The notes under the pieces are model-generated. The model was given only the letters and a program-made list of their open reading frames with translations, did no database searches and was not told the origin of the DNA. This document shows, piece by piece, positions 35,395 through 48,029 of a DNA stretch of 64,000 nucleotides. Numbering within the stretch: the first letter of the stretch is position 1; every line of letters starts with the position of its first letter. Source of the stretch: Bromus sterilis (lineage: Eukaryota; Streptophyta; Magnoliopsida; Poales; Poaceae); contig OX465597.1 of the NCBI GenBank assembly GCA_950022295.1, positions 373,953,016-374,017,015 on the forward strand. The letters are read 5' to 3'. A program made the translations under genes and the position numbers.

Positions 35395-36831
35395 TCACAA
35401 ACTGTCCGTAAAACTCAGTAGGTTGACGGACTCTTGATGACCTACGGGGCATAAAAGGTTCCTCTTATTCTCATCATGAATGTCATGATCGTTATGAATG
35501 TCGTTCTGGCCATTCTCTTCAGCTCCCACTGTGGAAGATGGTTCCAGAACAATTTCCGTAGCCGTTTCTTCCAATTGGAGTGATTGGTGAGTCACTTCAT
35601 CGAGGTCTATTTTCCTCCCACTCAACTCTTTCGCGAGAAACTCCTTCTCAAGAAAGTGTCCCGTCTTGGCAACAAACGTTTTGCTGTCGGACTTGTTGTA
35701 GAAGGTGTATCCACAAGTTTCCTTGGGATAGCCCACAAAGATGCACTTATCCGCCCTGGATTCAAGTTTGTCAGGCTGTAGTTTCCTAACATAAGCCTCA
35801 CAACCCCAAATCTTCAGGTGAGACAACTTAGGTTTCGTGCCATGCCATTCTTCAAATGGTGTTGTCTTCACGGATTTGGATGGTGCCCTATTAAGAATAT
35901 GAGAGGCAGTTTCTAATGCATACCCCCAGAATGACACAGGCAAATCAGTATGAGACATCATCGATCGTACGCTATCCAATAGGGTTCGATTACGTCGCTC
36001 AGCCAGACCGTTTCTCTGAGGTGTCCCTGCCGGCGTAAGCTGTGGTACTATGCCACAAGACTTCAGATGATTGCCAAACTCGTGACTCAAATACTCGCCA
36101 CCTCGATCCGATCGAAGGTGCTTGATTTTCTTTCCGAGTTGATTTTCGACCTCATTCTGAAATTCCTTGAACTTTTCAAAGGTTTCAGACTTGTGCTTTA
36201 TCAAGTAAATATACCCATATCTACTCAAGTCATCAGTAAAGGTCACGAAGTAACGAAGACCATTGCGAGTGGGGACGTTCATGGGTCCACATACATCCGT
36301 GTGTATGATCCCCAATAAGTCATCCGCACGCTCCATTATCCCATTGAATGGAGTCCTTGTCATTTTTCCCATGAGGCATGGTTCACATGTATCAAGGGAT
36401 CCAAAATCCAATGACTCAAGAAGTCCATCCTTATGGAGCTTCTCCATGCACTTTATACCAATATGACCAAGTCGGAAATGCCACATCTTCATGTGATCTT
36501 CATCATTCTTCAATATTTTGGCCTCAATATTGTTAATGTGACACACGTCACCATCGAGATCAAGTACGAATAAACCATGCAACTCCGGTGCGTGAACATA
36601 AAACATTTCATCCTTATAAATCGAACAACAAATTGTATCAGACTTAAAAGAATAGCGGTCTCGCTTCAAGCAAGATCCACTAACGATGTTCACACTCAAC
36701 GCGGGTACATAGTAGCAATTATTCAGAACTAAAACCAATCCCGAAGGGAGACTAAGATGCTTCGTGCCGACCGCCAAGACTTCAATTTGACAGCCATTCC
36801 CCACGCGCATCGTCACTTCATCTTTGAGCAA
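35395..36831 (-). pseudogene. Copia protease remainder and integrase
   Basis: This frame is in phase with gag and is separated from it by a single TGA. The integrase zinc region (WHFRLGHIG..CEPC) is followed by the catalytic core with D in IHTDVCGPM, D in TFTDDLSRYGY, and E in RSDRGGEYLSHEF. LAERRNRTLLD and the GYPKETCGYTFYN C-terminal block follow. At the 3' end the frame drifts: RSSRVRQP-like sequence is found one frame over, so a frameshift lies near 35440-35465. Confidence 0.92.
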
Positions 36832-36882
36832 GCGTCTCCTATTCCTTAGTCCCTGAATGGAATTAGAAATATGAGTGACAGA

Positions 36883-37806
36883 TCATGTATCAAATATCCA
36901 GGATGTGTTCCCGGCGCTTGTCAAGAGAAGATCAACAATATGTATATCAAATATACCTTCGTCTCTCTTGGCGACCTTGCCAGCCTTTTTGTCCTTTAGG
37001 TACTTGGGGCAGTTGCGTTTCCAGTGACCTTCACCCTTGCAGTAGAAGCACTCCACTTCGGGTTTAGGCTTGGGTGCCTTGGGAGGAGCGGCAACTGACT
37101 TGCCATCCCTCTTGGGGCCACCTCTCTTGGCCTTCTCCCGCCTGCTTGACTTCTTGAAGTCAGTGGTCTTGTTGACCATGAAGACGGCGTGCTCCTTCTT
37201 GATCTCAACCTCGGCGCTCTTCAGCATGGCGAACAACTCAGAAGGGGTTTTGGTCATCCCCTGCATGTTGTAGTTCAGCACAAAGCCTTTGTAGCTAGGG
37301 GGAAGCGACTGCAACACCCTATCAACAACAAGTTCATCTGGAATCTGGCATTCCAGAGCATTCAAGTGCTGAACGTAGCCAGACATTTTGACTACGTGCT
37401 CACTCACGCTGCCGTGCTCGTCCATCTTTGCTGAGAAGAAGGCTTCAGAAGCCTCGTACCGTTCAGCCCTGGCTTGAGGTGCGAAGACCGCCTTGAGGTC
37501 GGTGATAATCTCATATGCACCCATCCTCTCAAAGCATTTCTGCAGCTCAGCCTCCATGGAGTAGAGCATGCCACTCTGGACAAGGTTGTAATCATCAGTC
37601 CTGGAGAGATAGACATTCTTCTCGTCCTGACTGGCATCATCTGCTGGTGCGTCACCTAACGCGCCCTCTAGTACGTATGCCATCTTGAGGGGAACGAGGA
37701 GAATCCTCAGGGTGCGGAACCAGTTGGTGAAGTTTGTCCCATCTGTTTCTAGCTTATCTTTCTCTAGGAATGATCCTAAGTTGAACGAGGGGCGAGGTGC
37801 TGCCAT
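36883..37806 (-). pseudogene. Copia gag and start of protease
   Basis: 307 codons from M at 37806. The capsid-like part is followed by a zinc knuckle CX2CX4HX4C (CFYCKGEGHWKRNC). The frame then runs into the protease and stops at WIFDT: the glycine codon of the DTG active site has become TGA (36883-36885), and the same frame resumes directly with SVTHISNS. One nonsense change therefore removes protease and everything downstream. The leader between the primer site and gag is about 950 bp. Confidence 0.93.
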
Positions 37807-38759
37807 CTACAAGGTTGATTCACAAGGATACATATTTAGACTTTTGTTCATAATGTGGAGTTTCAATTTAATCTCAAAAATCTAGAAAGCTCCCACTTAG
37901 ATAAACAACTCTCAAATTTAACTAAGTGATTACACAATCCCATCCCCCATACCTCCCCCGATCGTCATGGCCATCAGTATGCGAACCAGGTAGGCCTCTA
38001 AGCCAATCACATCAGGCATGTGACTCGTGCTCGACCTTTCGGTCTCCTGTGTTCCAGGCCCGCATCTACATACGTCAAGCCTGCCAATCGAACCTTGATG
38101 TTAGCTGTTCAGCAAGGCCATATCTTCATATGCCAGGCTTGCCGAACCCAACCTCATGCGAACTCCGTTGAATATGTAGGACAACTCCGGTATGTACGGA
38201 GCATCAAGCCATATGGGAGAACCTTCCAGGCGGTGCCCACCAAGGGAGAACACAATGTTGGTATTGTGAGAGATGGTCCTGTTTCGTGCTACCGTCGATA
38301 TATCTAGCATACTAGCATAAAACAGAAAGTAAAACTGTAAATCATACAACCTATGATCCCCCTTCATGCAAAGCAAAGTTAAACGCCTTTCTACTTTAGC
38401 TTGTGCAAGTTTTACGTGGCTGCTAGGGGTTTTGAGAGAGAGAACCGTTTCTATCATGCTAAAAACATGCCACAACACCGTCTCCCATCCGTCTCTATTA
38501 CACCCCTGTCGGGGCCCTCCGTTGGAAACATCTTCACATCGCTAATGCAGAGAGACAGACACCCCCAGCCACTTTATATGGTACAAGCCATATGTCAAGC
38601 GTGGAACCAGTCTCGCGTAAACGCGTAAGGTCGGTCGGGGGCCGCTTCATCAAACATTGCCGCAACGCTAAATGAGTACTCGTGGGAGGGTAACGAATGA
38701 AGATTCGATGCCCACATTCTAGATGTGTTCTACCCGTACAATACATCTACGCATAGCTA

Positions 38760-38772
38760 GCTCATGATACCA
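38760..38772 (-). other. primer binding site of the Copia element
   Basis: On the minus strand TGGTATCATGAGC follows the 5' LTR after one base. It matches the initiator tRNA-Met site TGGTATCAGAGC with one extra T. Confidence 0.8.
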
Positions 38773-38773
38773 C

Positions 38774-40495
38774 TGTTGGGATACGGGGCAGAAAAAACAA
38801 ATTTTTCATACCTACGGTACCCGAACCCAAGATCTATGCTATGGCGATGTAAAGTAACAGAGGGAATCGGTGTTCATACCTTTGAAGACCGAAAGAGGGA
38901 AAACGTTCTTGCGAACGTGGCTGGCGTAGACTCGGAACTACGACCTCCCAGTCATGTAGAAGACCACCACCGGCGAGGATGACTCCCGGTAAACCTCCAG
39001 CGACGAAGTAGCACCACAGGTGTAGTGCCTCGAAGAGATTATACACGTACGGTACAATCGATGTTCCTCCCGGGCCCCGAACCAGGCGAGCAACGGAAGA
39101 AAGACGGCTACGGATCCTGACTCCAGCAGAACGACGACCTGCCTTATGGTGGAGAACTCCAATCCTGGTGCGGACTCCAAAAAAGGGGAGTCCACTTCCG
39201 AGAAGGAGAAGGAGGAAGAAGGAGATATTGGTGTGTTGGAAAAAGGGGGGTCTACCCCTCCTTATATAGGCCAAGGGGGGGGTGCTATCCTCCTCCCCTC
39301 CCCCATGTGGGACTAAACTCCCAAGGGGGGGGGGGAGTGCGCCGGCCAAGGGGGGTGGTGGGCCCCACCCTTGGCGCCAAGCCCAAGGGGGGAGACCCCC
39401 TCCTCCCTTAATGGGCCCCATGGGCCCATATAGCCTTTTTCCCAAAATTTTTATTTATTTATTTAATATGTTTTAAATATTTAATTCAGATAATTAAATA
39501 ATAAAAATTATTAAAACAATTAAACTTTATTTTGAACTATTCAAAAATGTCCGGAAACTATTCCGTCCTCCTCCGGAACTATTCCGGTGATTCCTTCTTT
39601 TTCACCGATTGATCCCGTAACTGTCCTATGCATCTATTGCCCTTAAGTCTAACACCCTAACGGTCCGGGAAACAGCATACATGGTCGAGACTCTTCTCAT
39701 TGACCAATGACTAGTCAGTTGGACCTGGTTACAATCCTTGACAGCCCCTGCGCTTCTATCGAATGAACTTCGATCGCTTTTGGAAACCGTTAACGATACG
39801 ACGTAATCCCTTTGTGCTGAGGTACTTTGTTTGTCCGAGGTTTGATCGTCGGTATCCTACATACCGTGTTCACATCTCGTTCGCAACAAACAACTTCTCT
39901 CGTCCATGATCATTGCATCTCTTGTGACCTAGTCACGTCCTTGCAAGGTGTTGATGCAATATCACCGAGTGAGCCCAGAGTACCTGTCCTGTTCACAAGG
40001 ACTGACAAATCCCGCTCTAATCTATTAACATACTCATCAACCATCTATTTCGGAATACCCAAAGTGCACCGTTATAGCCAGCATATTTTAGTCAGGCGGT
40101 GGGATACAAATCAAACTCTCCTCATAGATGACAATTACGTATGATCATTACGGTCTAAGGACTAAGCCATATGTTACAAATTCATAGCAACGCTGAACTA
40201 TGTGACTCGATCACATTGAAATACTTTAGTTGGGTGTACGTCCATCACATCATTCCCCTTAACGATATGACCTCATTGTCAATGGACTTAAGTGTCGCCA
40301 TGATCAGAAAAGCTTGATCAATCAATTGCCCAATGAGATAGTTTACCCGAGTTAAACTACGGACCATGTTTTATACTACACCTGTATTAGTATTTCCAAG
40401 TAATACAGTTATAGCACAGTATAAAACGTATTATGAACAAAACGGATATGTGACAAATATCTTTATTAATTTGTCTTTAGGGCACATATCCAACA
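38774..40495 (-). repeat. 5' LTR of the Copia element
   Basis: 1722 bp, TG..CA ends, adjoining the GGTAC duplication at 40496. A TATA box lies on the minus strand near 39261-39270. This is the promoter-bearing copy in element orientation. Confidence 0.93.
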
Positions 40496-40560
40496 GGTAC
40501 GTCACTTCAATCTCCCCGTTACAACATTACTCCTAGATAGATCTTGGGTTTGGGCGTATC
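40496..40560 (+). repeat. Angela-type LTR, right piece
   Basis: After the GGTAC duplication, GTCACTTCAATCTCCCCG and CTCCTAGATAGATCTTGGG continue the LTR. It breaks off around 40560 without the usual ..CA end. Confidence 0.6.
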
Positions 40561-40993
40561 TTTATCCATACGAGCAACCACATTCCTATTCATGCCCCAA
40601 CCCTTGAGGAATTTACAAAGAGATTGAGCATAAAAGTGCCATTCGTCCGATGGTCCAAAGGAACGCGAAACAAAAATAAGAGCTAGGAAGAAATCTTGTC
40701 CCTAACGATGGGCACAAAGCCCTCAACTAGGAACCAGGACGAGTCAAATTGAAATCTAGGTTTGGGCCTAACTTGGTGCTCACCAGAATTTAGGAGGAAG
40801 GGTGTGTGGTCAGAACCAATATGTGAGTCTGCCACCAAAGAAGAAGTAAGTAAGTTATCCCTATCGGGGCACATGAAGACACAATAAAAAAGAAATCAAA
40901 CTTTAGACAACTGATGATTGAACCAGGTAAATCTAGCACGCACACGACCGATCTCATCCAAAGGCGACATTAGAGATGAAATAATTAAACACA
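40561..40993 (-). pseudogene. LINE endonuclease relic
   Basis: The minus strand encodes a fragment of a plant LINE apurinic-type endonuclease. RARFTWFNHQ corresponds to the FTWSN block. GSDHTPFLLNSG corresponds to the SDHxPL block and contains the catalytic Asp and His. PRFQFDSSWFLVEGF is the usual link to the reverse transcriptase. A stop and a frameshift lie between the blocks. It ends at the border of the LTR element at about 40994. Confidence 0.65.
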
Positions 40994-42358
40994 AATTCAA
41001 CTTTTGGGCGCTACACGATCCGAGCTACGGTTTGATCGCGAATATCGTCGCAAAAACGTAACATAAATAATATTACTCATACTTAGCAAAAAAAACTAAC
41101 AGAGTAGAGAAAAGAAAAAAAGGTGGAGGCCGGCTCACCATGGGCCTGGCCCATGAGGCCGGCGGATCCTGGAGATGGCCTTGGGCCTGGAGGCGGTGGA
41201 CGGGCCGGCTTGGGGCTGGTGGGCCGCGGCCTGGCAGGCCAGCCCAGGCGGTGGCGACGGGAGGCCAGCCGGTTCGGGGTCGCGCCCGACCCTGGCGAGG
41301 CAGGCGGCGGCGGCGCCGGCCGGACTCTGGCGAGGGGCCGGCGCAGGCTGCGAGGCGAGGCGGTGGAGGCCGAATCGCGCCGGTGGCTGCTGAACCTGGG
41401 GTGGCGCGGTCGCGGCTAGGGCGAGCTCCTCGCCGGCACGAGCTCGAGGGCCGAGCTCCCATGGCGGCGGCGGCACCGGCTACAGGTCCCTGCGCGAGAG
41501 AAGACGAGAGGGAGGAGTGAGGCGAGAGGAGAAGGAAGGGGAGGGTGCGGCGAGGGGGAAGGAGGCGACTCGGCGCTGCGCGGCTCCGGCTAGTCGGTGG
41601 CGGAGCCTCCACGGTGCAGGCGGCGCTCGAGCGGCGGTGAGGCGGGGTCTAGGCCCAGATCGGGCCCTGCGGGGCCCGGCGGCGCGGCTGGGAGCTGGGA
41701 GGCGGCTGGAGGCCATGTGGCACTTCCGGAGCCGTGGATCTTGCGATCCGACGATCGGAAACGCTGGGGAATTAGGGTTTCAGATCTGAGGGTGTTTTGT
41801 GCGAAAATTGGAGCAGATCTTGGGGGCGTGGCTGCAATTTTGTGCTAGGGAAACCCTACAAAGGGGTGGGGGAGTGGTGGTGTTTATATAGCCCAGGTGG
41901 CTGGCAGTTTGCAAAAACATCCCCGGTTTTTCTCTCTCACGCGCGGTGTTTACGTTTCTGACCGTCGGGGGTCCGCAGGACCTCCGATTCGGTTAAAACT
42001 TTGAACTGCGCGATCAGCGCGTCGTGCCGGAGGCGTTCACCTCACGTTGGAACCGTTCCGAGAACACTTTCCGGCGTGCTATGAAAATAACCCGTCTAAT
42101 TATTAAACGGGGTTTTTCGTTCCGTTGGCTGCGGCTGGTCTTGTGCGGTTTTTGCGACAGTGTTCGGGTGAAACCCGGTGTCGCAAAGGTCGAGTGTCAG
42201 GGTGGCAAGGGTCGGTCTCCGTCCGGTACGAGATAAGAGGGGGAAAAATAATCGCCGATCGATAAATCGGGGATGCAAACACCGCAAACAAATCAGACAA
42301 TCAAACAATTCACACCGAAAACAAAATTTTTAATTTTTGTGAAAATTGGGCTGTTACA
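40994..42358 (-). repeat. truncated 3' LTR of a large-LTR non-autonomous element
   Basis: It is homologous to 45731-47068. In element orientation it starts TGTAACAGCCCAATTTTC at 42358. Only the first 1365 bp of a 4.1-kb LTR remain. It includes a GC-rich section with long but meaningless frames on both strands. Confidence 0.8.
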
Positions 42359-42961
42359 ATACAACACCACCAACAAGGGATCTCGTCCCGAGATCCAGGA
42401 CGATCCGGCGGAGAGGGTGGAAGAGAAAAGAGAGTCGACAATCTTCAACACTACCAACAAGGGACTCTGCTCCATGTCGACGTCGAACTTCGATCGAGAT
42501 AAATTTCCGCAGAGAGACGACATCGTCGGAAAAACGAAACCGTCAGTGTCAAGAGGAAGATCGACAGTTAAAACCTGGTCAAAGGGATAGTGTTTTCCGA
42601 CGCAAGTCGTGAAAACACCGGGCAAAAGGAGGGAGGGCAAAGGACGACCCAGATGATATCCGAAACCGGAGAAGCTAAAGGTACTACGGGAATTCCTACC
42701 TGAGCTCGGAATCGAGACAATACGCTGCAAGAAAGGCATTGTAACGGTTCCGATACTCCACACTCACCGAGATCCTAAAGTTTGAAGGGGACAAGGAGAG
42801 AGTAAAACACTTATGGCACTTGTCCTGACCAGAGCAAGGGTAAGGAGTAAAAAGATTCCTACTCTCCGATAACTATCTTAGTAACTACAAAATAGTTTTT
42901 GTCTAGACTCAACTTCGGCCAGAGAAGGGATCCTACGGTCGGTAAGGCTCTGATACCAAGT
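42359..42961 (-). mobile_element. internal domain of the large-LTR element (603 bp)
   Basis: It lies between the primer site at 42946-42958 and the 3' LTR. There is no gag or pol similarity. One open frame (42763 to 42293, 156 codons) runs from the internal domain into the LTR but shows no known domain. This is LARD/TRIM-like organisation; family not named. Confidence 0.75.
42946..42958 (-). other. primer binding site of the large-LTR element
   Basis: TGGTATCAGAGCC on the minus strand, three bases from the LTR end. It is a full match to the initiator tRNA-Met primer site and fixes the LTR border at 42962. Confidence 0.88.
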
Positions 42962-45900
42962 TGTAAGGCCTGATATGCGGTACTATTCCAGATCTAGATG
43001 TTTCCATCCAGATCCGGGGACGAAGCACATATCGGTCCCACCGCGACATATGACATAGCCATATGCCTCGGATTTCCAACATGATATCACAACATTACAG
43101 ATACAAAGATAAAACATCTCATACAATCGGCGTACAACTGCCATAAATACAATACAAACAGCGGAAGATACATGTCTGAGTATAGACTACAATCAAATGC
43201 CTACTAGCAAAGAGAAAAACATCGATCTCCATAACCACACGGGTCCAGGACCTCCGCCGGGATCCGCCTAACTAGTCGTCGTCGAGTCTCCACGTGAAAC
43301 GCCGATCACCATACCTGTTGTCGACCAAGAACACTGAAAAGAGTTTGGGGGTAGTATCATGAGTACAGAAGTACTCAGCATCCAACTGTAGTGGTCAACT
43401 GACCCAGCAAGGACTTCATCACTCGTCATTCTAGGACAACTAGTAGTTTACGGTAAGGATGGGGTAAGTGGTGAGGTTGCTGCCGCACTAGCATTTATGA
43501 AGTGGCTAACGATCTAGAGAGTAAGATAAGAAGCCAAGCATTCGATGAGGAATCGCCTCCAACAAGTCTTGCTATCAACTACTTCGCAAACATAACACCT
43601 ATCATATCCTTGTCCTCCTCTTCGCATCCCGACGAAGAAGAAGCAGTCAAGGCACACACACGTTGATCAAGTTATATTAAGATTATCTCAGTTTGTTGTT
43701 GTCTATGAACAAGGAGTAGGTCTCAAGTCGTCCATAACCGTGGACACGGCTTCTCGAAAAGATTTAACCCTGCAGGGGTGTACCAACTGCCCATTACAAG
43801 GCTCCGCACGCACGCCCATCTCTCTCAGTTGCTACCCATCACAGGCAACCATTTTATGATTTAGTTCCAAGAGATCCGAAACGACAGGTCCCTCTAGCTA
43901 ACAACGAACAAATCTGGGTGGCCCCCGGGGAGTCGACACCCAATCCAAAAGCTGGCCACGCTCTCAGATCGGACTCTTCCGTATGGCCAAGGTCGGGTTT
44001 AGTCTCACCTATATAACATGGGACTTCCCTAGCTCACCAGTGTGGACCAATAGAGAAACCATGTCTCCGCTGGCCCGGTTTGTTTAAAACTGCGAGGGGA
44101 TCCACCAAGCACACACACGGGGTTTCAAATGGTAAATCAGTTCGGGCCACCAGTAGAAATGTTTGAAGCTAGGTAGGTAAGAAAAGGGGACCCCATAAAA
44201 TCCCACACGCGGTTAGGCACGCTCAGTCTTAAAACCAATACCCGGAACTCGGATCCTAGGTGACTCGAATGGAACAAAGCGTCGGGGCGGGAAAGCCTAG
44301 ACCTTCCATCCTTCGTCGAATATATTCAACATTATAATAATCATATCGTCAACAACAATATAATAATGTGATAGGCCAAAACCAAGGAGTAACAGGAGGT
44401 AATAGTCGTAGCATCCTAAGCATGCATACTAAGCAGGGGCTGAGCAACGAGCAATAGTAACATAGCAGTACAAGGTTTTCTGGGAGGGGACATGGCTGTA
44501 TCGGTTAGAAAGAGGTTGTAAACATGTGGTAGGATCAAACATCGAACCTAACCTAGACTAGCATGCAAACCGCTTGTTGAAATAGAATGGATCATAAGTA
44601 ATGTATAGTCCTTGCCTGTTGATAAGTCGGGTTCAGAAGGTGTAGTTGATCGCAAGCTCGCATCGTCTCCGAAAGGTACCCGCGGAAGCACATAAGACGG
44701 TAAATACTGGAAAGCAACCAACGAGCAAGCATTTATTACTACGAGACAAACACGAGCAAGCATCAACAAGAAGCAACACGATACATCGCACCTACCGTCG
44801 AGAGCGGTTACTAACAGGTTAAGTGGAGTACTCGTCGCACACGACGATACCGCACATTTAGAATCAGTTCAAGTTGTTTAGCTACACAAGGTGAGCAAAA
44901 GGTTGTTAACATGGCATATCACTCAAGCATGGCATGACACACAAACGTGACAAGAGGTGAAGCACAGAATAAACTATCTATGCTAGTCAATTTAAGTGAG
45001 GCACAACCTAACCATGGCATATCACTAAGTGCCCCATGACAATTAAACTAATTGGTACTGTTCTGCCTTAAACCATATTTTAGGTTGGTTAACAACAGCA
45101 TACAATAGCATAAACACAAAGTACACGAAAAACTAATCAAGTTACATATAAAGAACACCCCAAACGGAGTTACGGTTAAAAAGATACAAGCAAAACAAGT
45201 TACATGCACAATCTGCCAACATCAGGAAGCACACTTTAGAGCATTGCATAAACAGGATAATAAATGCAAACATGCTCACAAAGTATATGAAACTAAAGTA
45301 GACATGGAAGAGAAGGCATGGCAAAAGGAAACATGCAAAAAGTCATCATGAACAACTAATTATAGCTCATGCAAAATGCAATAAAACATTACTGGTCAAG
45401 GACTTAGTGAAAATAATGAGAACATGGCAGAAACTATTATTTTTATGCTGTATAAACAGGAGCAAAGCTATATGTAAAAATGCAGCAACATGACATAGCA
45501 ATACATGGGCATGAAGTAGACATGATGCTTAACAATATGTAAAAGGAATCAATCAATTCCGACGAACGGTTGCGACACAACCGTCGCCAGAAGTTGCAAT
45601 AAAATAACAGTTCAGCAACAACATCACAGCTAACGATCTGGTACCCACTTCGACGCAGAATTAAATTATCTAGACGGCCTCAAACGGAAAAACTTTCTAC
45701 ATACGAACGCTAGAGCACGCAAAACTGAGCAATTCATCTTTTGGACGCTACACGATCCGAGCTACAGTTTGTACGCAAATATCGTCGCAAAAACGTAAAG
45801 CAGCAATATTACTCAGACTTAGCAAAAAAAATAACAGAGCAGAGAAAAAAAAAGTGGAGGCCGGCTCACCATGGGCCTGGCCCATGAGGCCGGAGGATCC

Positions 45901-47068
45901 TGGAGATGGCCTTGGGCCTGGAGGCGGTGGATGGGCCGGCTTGGGGCTGGTGGGCCGCGGCCTGGCAGGCCAGCCCAGGCGGTGGCGACGGGAGGCCAGC
46001 CGGTTCGGGGTCGCGCCCGACCCTAGCGAGGCAGGCGGCGGCGGCGCCGGCCGGACTCCGGCGAGGGGGCGGCGCAGGCTGCGAGGCGAGGCAGTGGAGG
46101 CCGAATCCCGCCGGTGGCTGCTGGACCTGGGGTGGCGCGGTCGCGGCTCGGGCGAGCTCCTCGCCGGCACGAGCTCGAGGGCCGAGCTCCCATGGCGGCG
46201 GTGGCACCGGCTACAGGTCCCTGCGCGAGAGAAGACGAGAGGGAGGAGTGAGGCGAGAGGAGAAGGAAGGAGAGGGTGCGGCGAGGGGGAAGGAGGCGAC
46301 CCGGCGCTGCGTGGCTCCGGCTTGTCGGCGTCGGAGCGTCCACGGTGCAGGCGGCGCTCGGGCGGCGGTGAGGCGGGGTCCAGGCCCGGTGGCGCGGCTG
46401 GGAGCTGGGAGGCGGCTGGAGGCCACGTGGCGCCTCCGGAGCCGTGGATCTCGCGATCCGACGACCGGAAACGTTGGGGAATTAGGGTTTCAGATCTGGG
46501 GGTGTTTTGTGCGAAAATTGGAGCAGATGTTGGGGGCGTGGCTGCAATTTTGTGCTAGGGAAACCCTACAAAGGGGTGGGGGAGTGGTGGTCTTTATATA
46601 CCCCAGGTGGCTGGCAGTTTGCAAAAACATCCCCGGTTTTTCTCTCGTGCGCGCGGTGTTTACGTTTCTGACCGCCGGGGGTCCGCAGGACCTCCGATTC
46701 GGGTAAAACTTCGAACTGCGCGATCAACACGTCGTGCCGGAGGCGTTCACCTCGCGATGGAACCGTCCCGAGAACACTTTCCGGCGCTCTATAAAAATAA
46801 CCCGTCTAATTATTAAACGGGGTTTTTCGTTCCGTTGGCTACGGCTGGTCTTGTGCGGTTTTTGCGACGGTGTTCGGGTGAAACCCGGTGTCGCAAAGGT
46901 CGAGTGTCAGGGTGGCAAGGGTCGGTCTCCGTCCGGTACGAGATAAGAGGGGGAAAAATAATCGCCGATCGATAAATCAGGGATGCAAACACCGCAAACA
47001 AATCAGACAATCAAACAATTCACACCGATAACAAATTTTTTAATTTTTGTGAAAACTGGGCTATTACA
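42962..47068 (-). repeat. complete 4.1-kb 5' LTR of the large-LTR element
   Basis: 4107 bp, + strand ends TGTAAGGCC and CTATTACA (inverted TGTAA/TTACA termini). The border is set by the adjacent primer site. Most of it (43-45.7 kb) is AT-rich without genes; 45.85-46.6 kb is GC-rich and repeats the truncated copy. Confidence 0.8.
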
Positions 47069-47550
47069 GGAAGCATCGTGCTTCAACACATCATCCTAGC
47101 AACCTTGCCCAGATGAAGGTCAAGTCTGCGGAAGAGGTCATTGCTCGATTGCTTGGCAGCGGTAGCAACACGAGAGTGAGGGGAAGCTTTGAGCACTACA
47201 TCCCTCTTCTTCCTCTTGTTAGTCGTAACACCAACAGGCAGAGGCAATTGTGATGCATGTTGAAGAGAATCAACAATACCAGTGAGAGACGGGGATTCCG
47301 AATGCATTGGAAGATTGGGACAGACAACCAAAGTAGGGGGAATTTTGCAAGAATGCCTTTCACTGCACCTGCGGCCTTTAAAGGACGCATCACCTCACAC
47401 CAGGGTTTTGGATACCGGGCGAGAAAAACGATTACCATTCGGCGACCACCAATCTCGCTACCCCGGGAGAAATCAATATATCGAGCAAAAAATACTAGAA
47501 TTTTTGAAAAAATTGAATTTAAATGGCGAATGAATTGTCAAGTACGGTAG
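47069..47550 (-). other. unassigned, perhaps LINE ORF1 debris
   Basis: A minus-strand open frame of 82 codons (47331-47083) is Lys/Arg-rich near VTTNKRKKRDVV. Plant LINE ORF1 C-termini look like this. It might be the other half of the LINE at 40561-40993, split by the LTR element, but no motif proves it. Confidence 0.3.
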
Positions 47551-47564
47551 CACCTGTATTATGA

Positions 47565-47672
47565 CAACTAAGCATTGGTGATGTACTGGTTAGGAAAGCC
47601 ACCCATCCTCATTGCACTACAGGCGCTGGCGCTAGGTCGATCCCCCGTATTGTATCTTTTTTCTTCTTTTAA
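47565..47672 (+). mobile_element. possible tRNA-derived SINE fragment
   Basis: TGGTGATGTACTGGTT resembles an A box and GGTCGATCCCCC a B box about 60 bases later; a T-rich tail follows. Short and diverged. Confidence 0.4.
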
Positions 47673-48029
47673 GGTAAAAAAATGAAGTCTACGCCACGAG
47701 AACGTTATTGAATATATTAAGATTGGCATTTATATAAGTAAGTGCCAAAAAATTGATTTCAAAATTTAAATTTAATTTTTTTCCAAAATTTAACCGATAA
47801 TTTCGATCCTTCACGAGATTTTTTCCCTCTTGAGATCCAAAACCTTGCCTCACACGACTCCTTACCCATCTCAGAACCACCATCCCTAGGGTCCCCATTG
47901 GGATATAGAGGTTGAAGCCGTGAGCCAAAAGCGTCCCACTCCTCTTTGGTGAATGGGGGGGGGAGGGGCAATATCTTCCCCCATTCTTGCTATCGTAGAT
48001 CATGGTCATATGGGGAGTGAGGAGATGGT
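47673..48029. other. intergenic, no recognisable gene
   Basis: AT-rich, then a G-run near 47957-47970. Nothing assigned. Confidence 0.35.

Larger units (their letters stand above)
32040..40495 (-). mobile_element. structurally complete Copia retrotransposon (Angela-like clade)
   Basis: 8456 bp on the minus strand, flanked by a perfect GGTAC duplication (32035-32039 and 40496-40500). The LTRs are 32040-33753 and 38774-40495. The first 400 bp differ at roughly 4% of sites, so the insertion is fairly young. Domain order is gag, protease, integrase, RT, RNase H (Copia). Only three coding lesions were found. It sits inside an Angela-type LTR. Confidence 0.95.

Noticed and set aside
41073..41848. 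Long open frames on both strands in the GC-rich part of the large LTR (also 45748-46706)
   Set aside because: Two LTR copies share them; they are Pro/Arg/Ala-rich, have counterparts in all frames and no domain. GC-rich DNA lacks stop codons by chance.
40994..47068. Reading the two homologous 1.34-1.37-kb blocks as complete LTRs of one element (starting TGGGCGC / TGGACGC)
   Set aside because: No primer site adjoins those borders and no duplication flanks them. The perfect tRNA-Met site at 42946-42958 instead defines a 4.1-kb LTR.
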